A DNA stretch of 64,000 bases from NCBI GenBank assembly GCA_029207755.1, contig JARCOQ010000079.1, positions 124,001 through 188,000 of the forward strand. The letters are read 5' to 3'. Source of the stretch: Chamaea fasciata (taxonomy: Eukaryota; Chordata; Aves; Passeriformes; Sylviidae). The translations under genes and the position numbers were made by a program. Each line of letters begins with the position of its first letter. Position 1 is the stretch's first letter. The notes under the pieces were generated by a model. It was not told where the DNA came from. It was given only the letters and a program-made list of their open reading frames with translations, and did not search any database. Below, piece by piece: positions 62,520 through 64,000 of the stretch.

Positions 62520-63561
62520 GATAGACAGCAGAACCCTGGCTTCCACTCTGGATGGACGCTTGCCTGAATAGACAAAAGAGCTATGGATCCCAGCTTGACA
62601 CTGGTCTGGATGGGCACCAGAGCCATGGATCCCACTCTGAATACACACTACTCGTGATGGACACAAGAGCCATGCATCCCTCTGTGGATGGAGCCTGGTT
62701 TGAATGGACAGCACAGCCACGCATCCAGATGGACACCAGAGCCGTGGATCCCAACTGGACAGTGGTCTCGATGGACACCAGTGCCATGGATCCCACTGTG
62801 GATGGACACTGGTATGGATAGACATCAGAGCCTTGGATCCCAGCTTGACTGTGTTCTGGATGAAGAGCAGAGTCTTGGATTGGACTCTGGATGGATACTG
62901 CTCCAGATGGACACCAGAGCCGTGGATCCCACTTTGGATGGATCCCAGTCTGGATAGACTCCAGAGCCATGGATCCGTCTCTGGATGGATGCTGGTCTGG
63001 ATGGACACCCGAGCCATGGATCCAAACTGGAGCCTGGCCTGGATGGATACAAGGGCCATGGATTCCACTCTTGATGGACACTTGTGGAGATAGCAACCTG
63101 AGGCATGGATTCGACTCGAGATGGACACTGGTCCTGAAGGACAGTGGTCTAGATGGTGACCAGAGCCATTCCTCCCACCTTGTATTGACTCTTGCCAGAC
63201 CCCAAGGCATGGATCCCACTCTGGATGGCCAGTGGTCTGGATGGGCACCAGACCATGGATCCCCTATGAATGGACACTGGTCTTGACGGACGCCAGAACC
63301 ATGGATTCCAGCTGGACACTGGTGTGGATGGACACCTGAGCCATGGATGCCACTGTGGATGGATACTGGTTTGGATGGACATAAGAGCCACGGATCCCAA
63401 TCTAGACGGACGCTGCTGTGAATAGACCCCAGAGCCATGGATCCCACAGTGGATTGACAGTGGTCAGGATGGACACCAGAGCAATGGATGCCACTGTGGA
63501 TGGACGCAGGTAGAGATGCACACCAGAGTAATGGTGTCCGCTCTGGATGGACACTGGTCTG
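62520..63561 (+). repeat. Unit 34: A-E' (1042 bp)
   Basis: A 62520-62816, E' 62817-63561, with CTCGAG at 63115. Private changes: GATGGGCACCAG near 62608, GAATACACAC near 62639, GATGAAGAGC near 62859, CCAAACTGG near 63022 and GGCCTGGATGG near 63035. It carries more private substitutions than other E' modules. Confidence 0.91.
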
Positions 63562-64000
63562 GATAGACAGCAGAACCCTGGCTTCCACTCTGGATGGACG
63601 CTTGCCTGAATAGACAAAAGAGCTATGGATCCCAGCTTGACACTGGTCTGGATGGACACCAGAGCCATGGATCCCACTCTGAATGCACACTACTCGTGAT
63701 GGACACAAGAGCCATGCATCCCTCTGTGGATGGAGCCTGGTTTGAATGGACAGCACAGCCACGCATCCAGACGGACACCAGAGCCGTGGATCCCAACTGC
63801 ACAGTGGTCTGGATGGACACCAGAGCCATGGATCCCACTGTGGATGGACCCTGGTACAGATAGACAGCATAGCCATGGATGCAAAGTGGACACTGCTCCA
63901 GATGGATAATGATCTGTATGGACGCCAAAGCCATGGATCCCACTCTGGATGCACGCTGTTCTTGATGGACACAGGAGTCATGCATGGGTCTGTAGATGGA
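63562..64000 (+). repeat. Unit 35: A plus start of C, cut by window end
   Basis: A 63562-63858 (pre-C subtype), C from 63859, truncated after 142 bp by the window edge. C has GATCTGTATGG near 63912. The array clearly continues to the right. Confidence 0.92.

Larger units (their letters stand above)
1..64000 (+). repeat. Continuous satellite array, 47-bp monomer, higher-order organisation
   Basis: Every stretch can be cut into monomers that begin GATGGAC or a close variant (GATAGAC, AATAGAC, GACGGAC). The monomer is 47 bp, with 42-bp, 25-bp and 16-bp short forms at fixed places. All copies have the same orientation. I found no inversion, no transposon-like insert, no simple-sequence tract and no unique sequence. 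Larger modules A, C, D, P and E are built from these monomers and recur with lengths that sum exactly to the spacings seen. The strand given is the one on which the GATGGACACC motif reads. Family name and species are unknown to me. It does not look like alpha satellite (171 bp) or the bovine 31-bp and 23-bp satellite families. Confidence 0.97.

Noticed and set aside
1..64000. CRISPR array
   Set aside because: Repeats are contiguous and spacers are absent. All sequence between repeats is more of the same family, and no cas genes are present.
1..64000. Known satellite families (alpha satellite, bovine 31-bp and 23-bp satellites, avian 41-bp repeats)
   Set aside because: Monomer length and sequence do not match any that I can recall. 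A library search with the 47-bp consensus would decide.
1..64000. G-quadruplex or telomere-like repeats
   Set aside because: No clustered runs of three or more G and no TTAGGG-type tracts. G occurs mostly as GG within GGATGGAC.

Overview
The whole 64 kb window is one uninterrupted satellite array. I see no gene, RNA gene, transposon, CRISPR array or unique flank anywhere in it. The building block is a 47-bp monomer, all copies head to tail on the + strand, roughly GATGGACACCAGAGCCATGG followed by ATCCCACTCTGGATGGACAC and TGGTCTG (about 57% GC). Fixed positions carry shortened monomers of 42, 25 and 16 bp. This architecture indicates a eukaryotic, heterochromatin-type or macrosatellite locus. 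A vertebrate is plausible, but nothing here names the species.

The monomers are organised into a small set of larger modules, and their lengths add up to the observed spacings to the base. A (297 bp) is the anchor module, starting GATAGACAGCAGAACC. P (797 bp, 18 monomers) is the core, starting GATAGACATCAGAGCC, and P750 is P lacking one 47-bp monomer. C (324 bp) follows A in 14 places. D (515 bp) or D' (520 bp) always follows C. E (698 bp) and E' (745 bp) are variant cores. A starts 35 units in the window, and each unit is A followed by one of a few strings: P750, P, P-P, P750-P, E, E', C-D-P, C-D-P-P or C-D'-P-P-P.

Layout: 1-1141, partial core plus one A-P750 unit. 1142-10783, two copies of a 4819-bp higher-order repeat (A-E, A-C-D-P, A-P-P). 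10784-20523, two copies of a 4870-bp repeat in a different order (A-E', A-C-D-P-P, A-P). 20524-28739, three copies of about 2739 bp (A-C-D'-P-P). 28740-32478, two transition units. 32479-42277, 2735 bp then two copies of 3532 bp, differing by exactly one 797-bp P. 42278-49750, mixed units. 49751-62519, two copies of a composite of about 6.7 kb whose right end is rearranged. 62520-64000, start of another cycle, cut by the window edge.

Nothing here works together as genes. The biology visible is repeat turnover: unequal crossover between modules, local amplification of new higher-order repeats, patchy exchange of diagnostic variants, and dyad symmetry inside the monomers. Long open frames occur on both strands, but they are a by-product of a stop-poor 47-bp period read through three frames.
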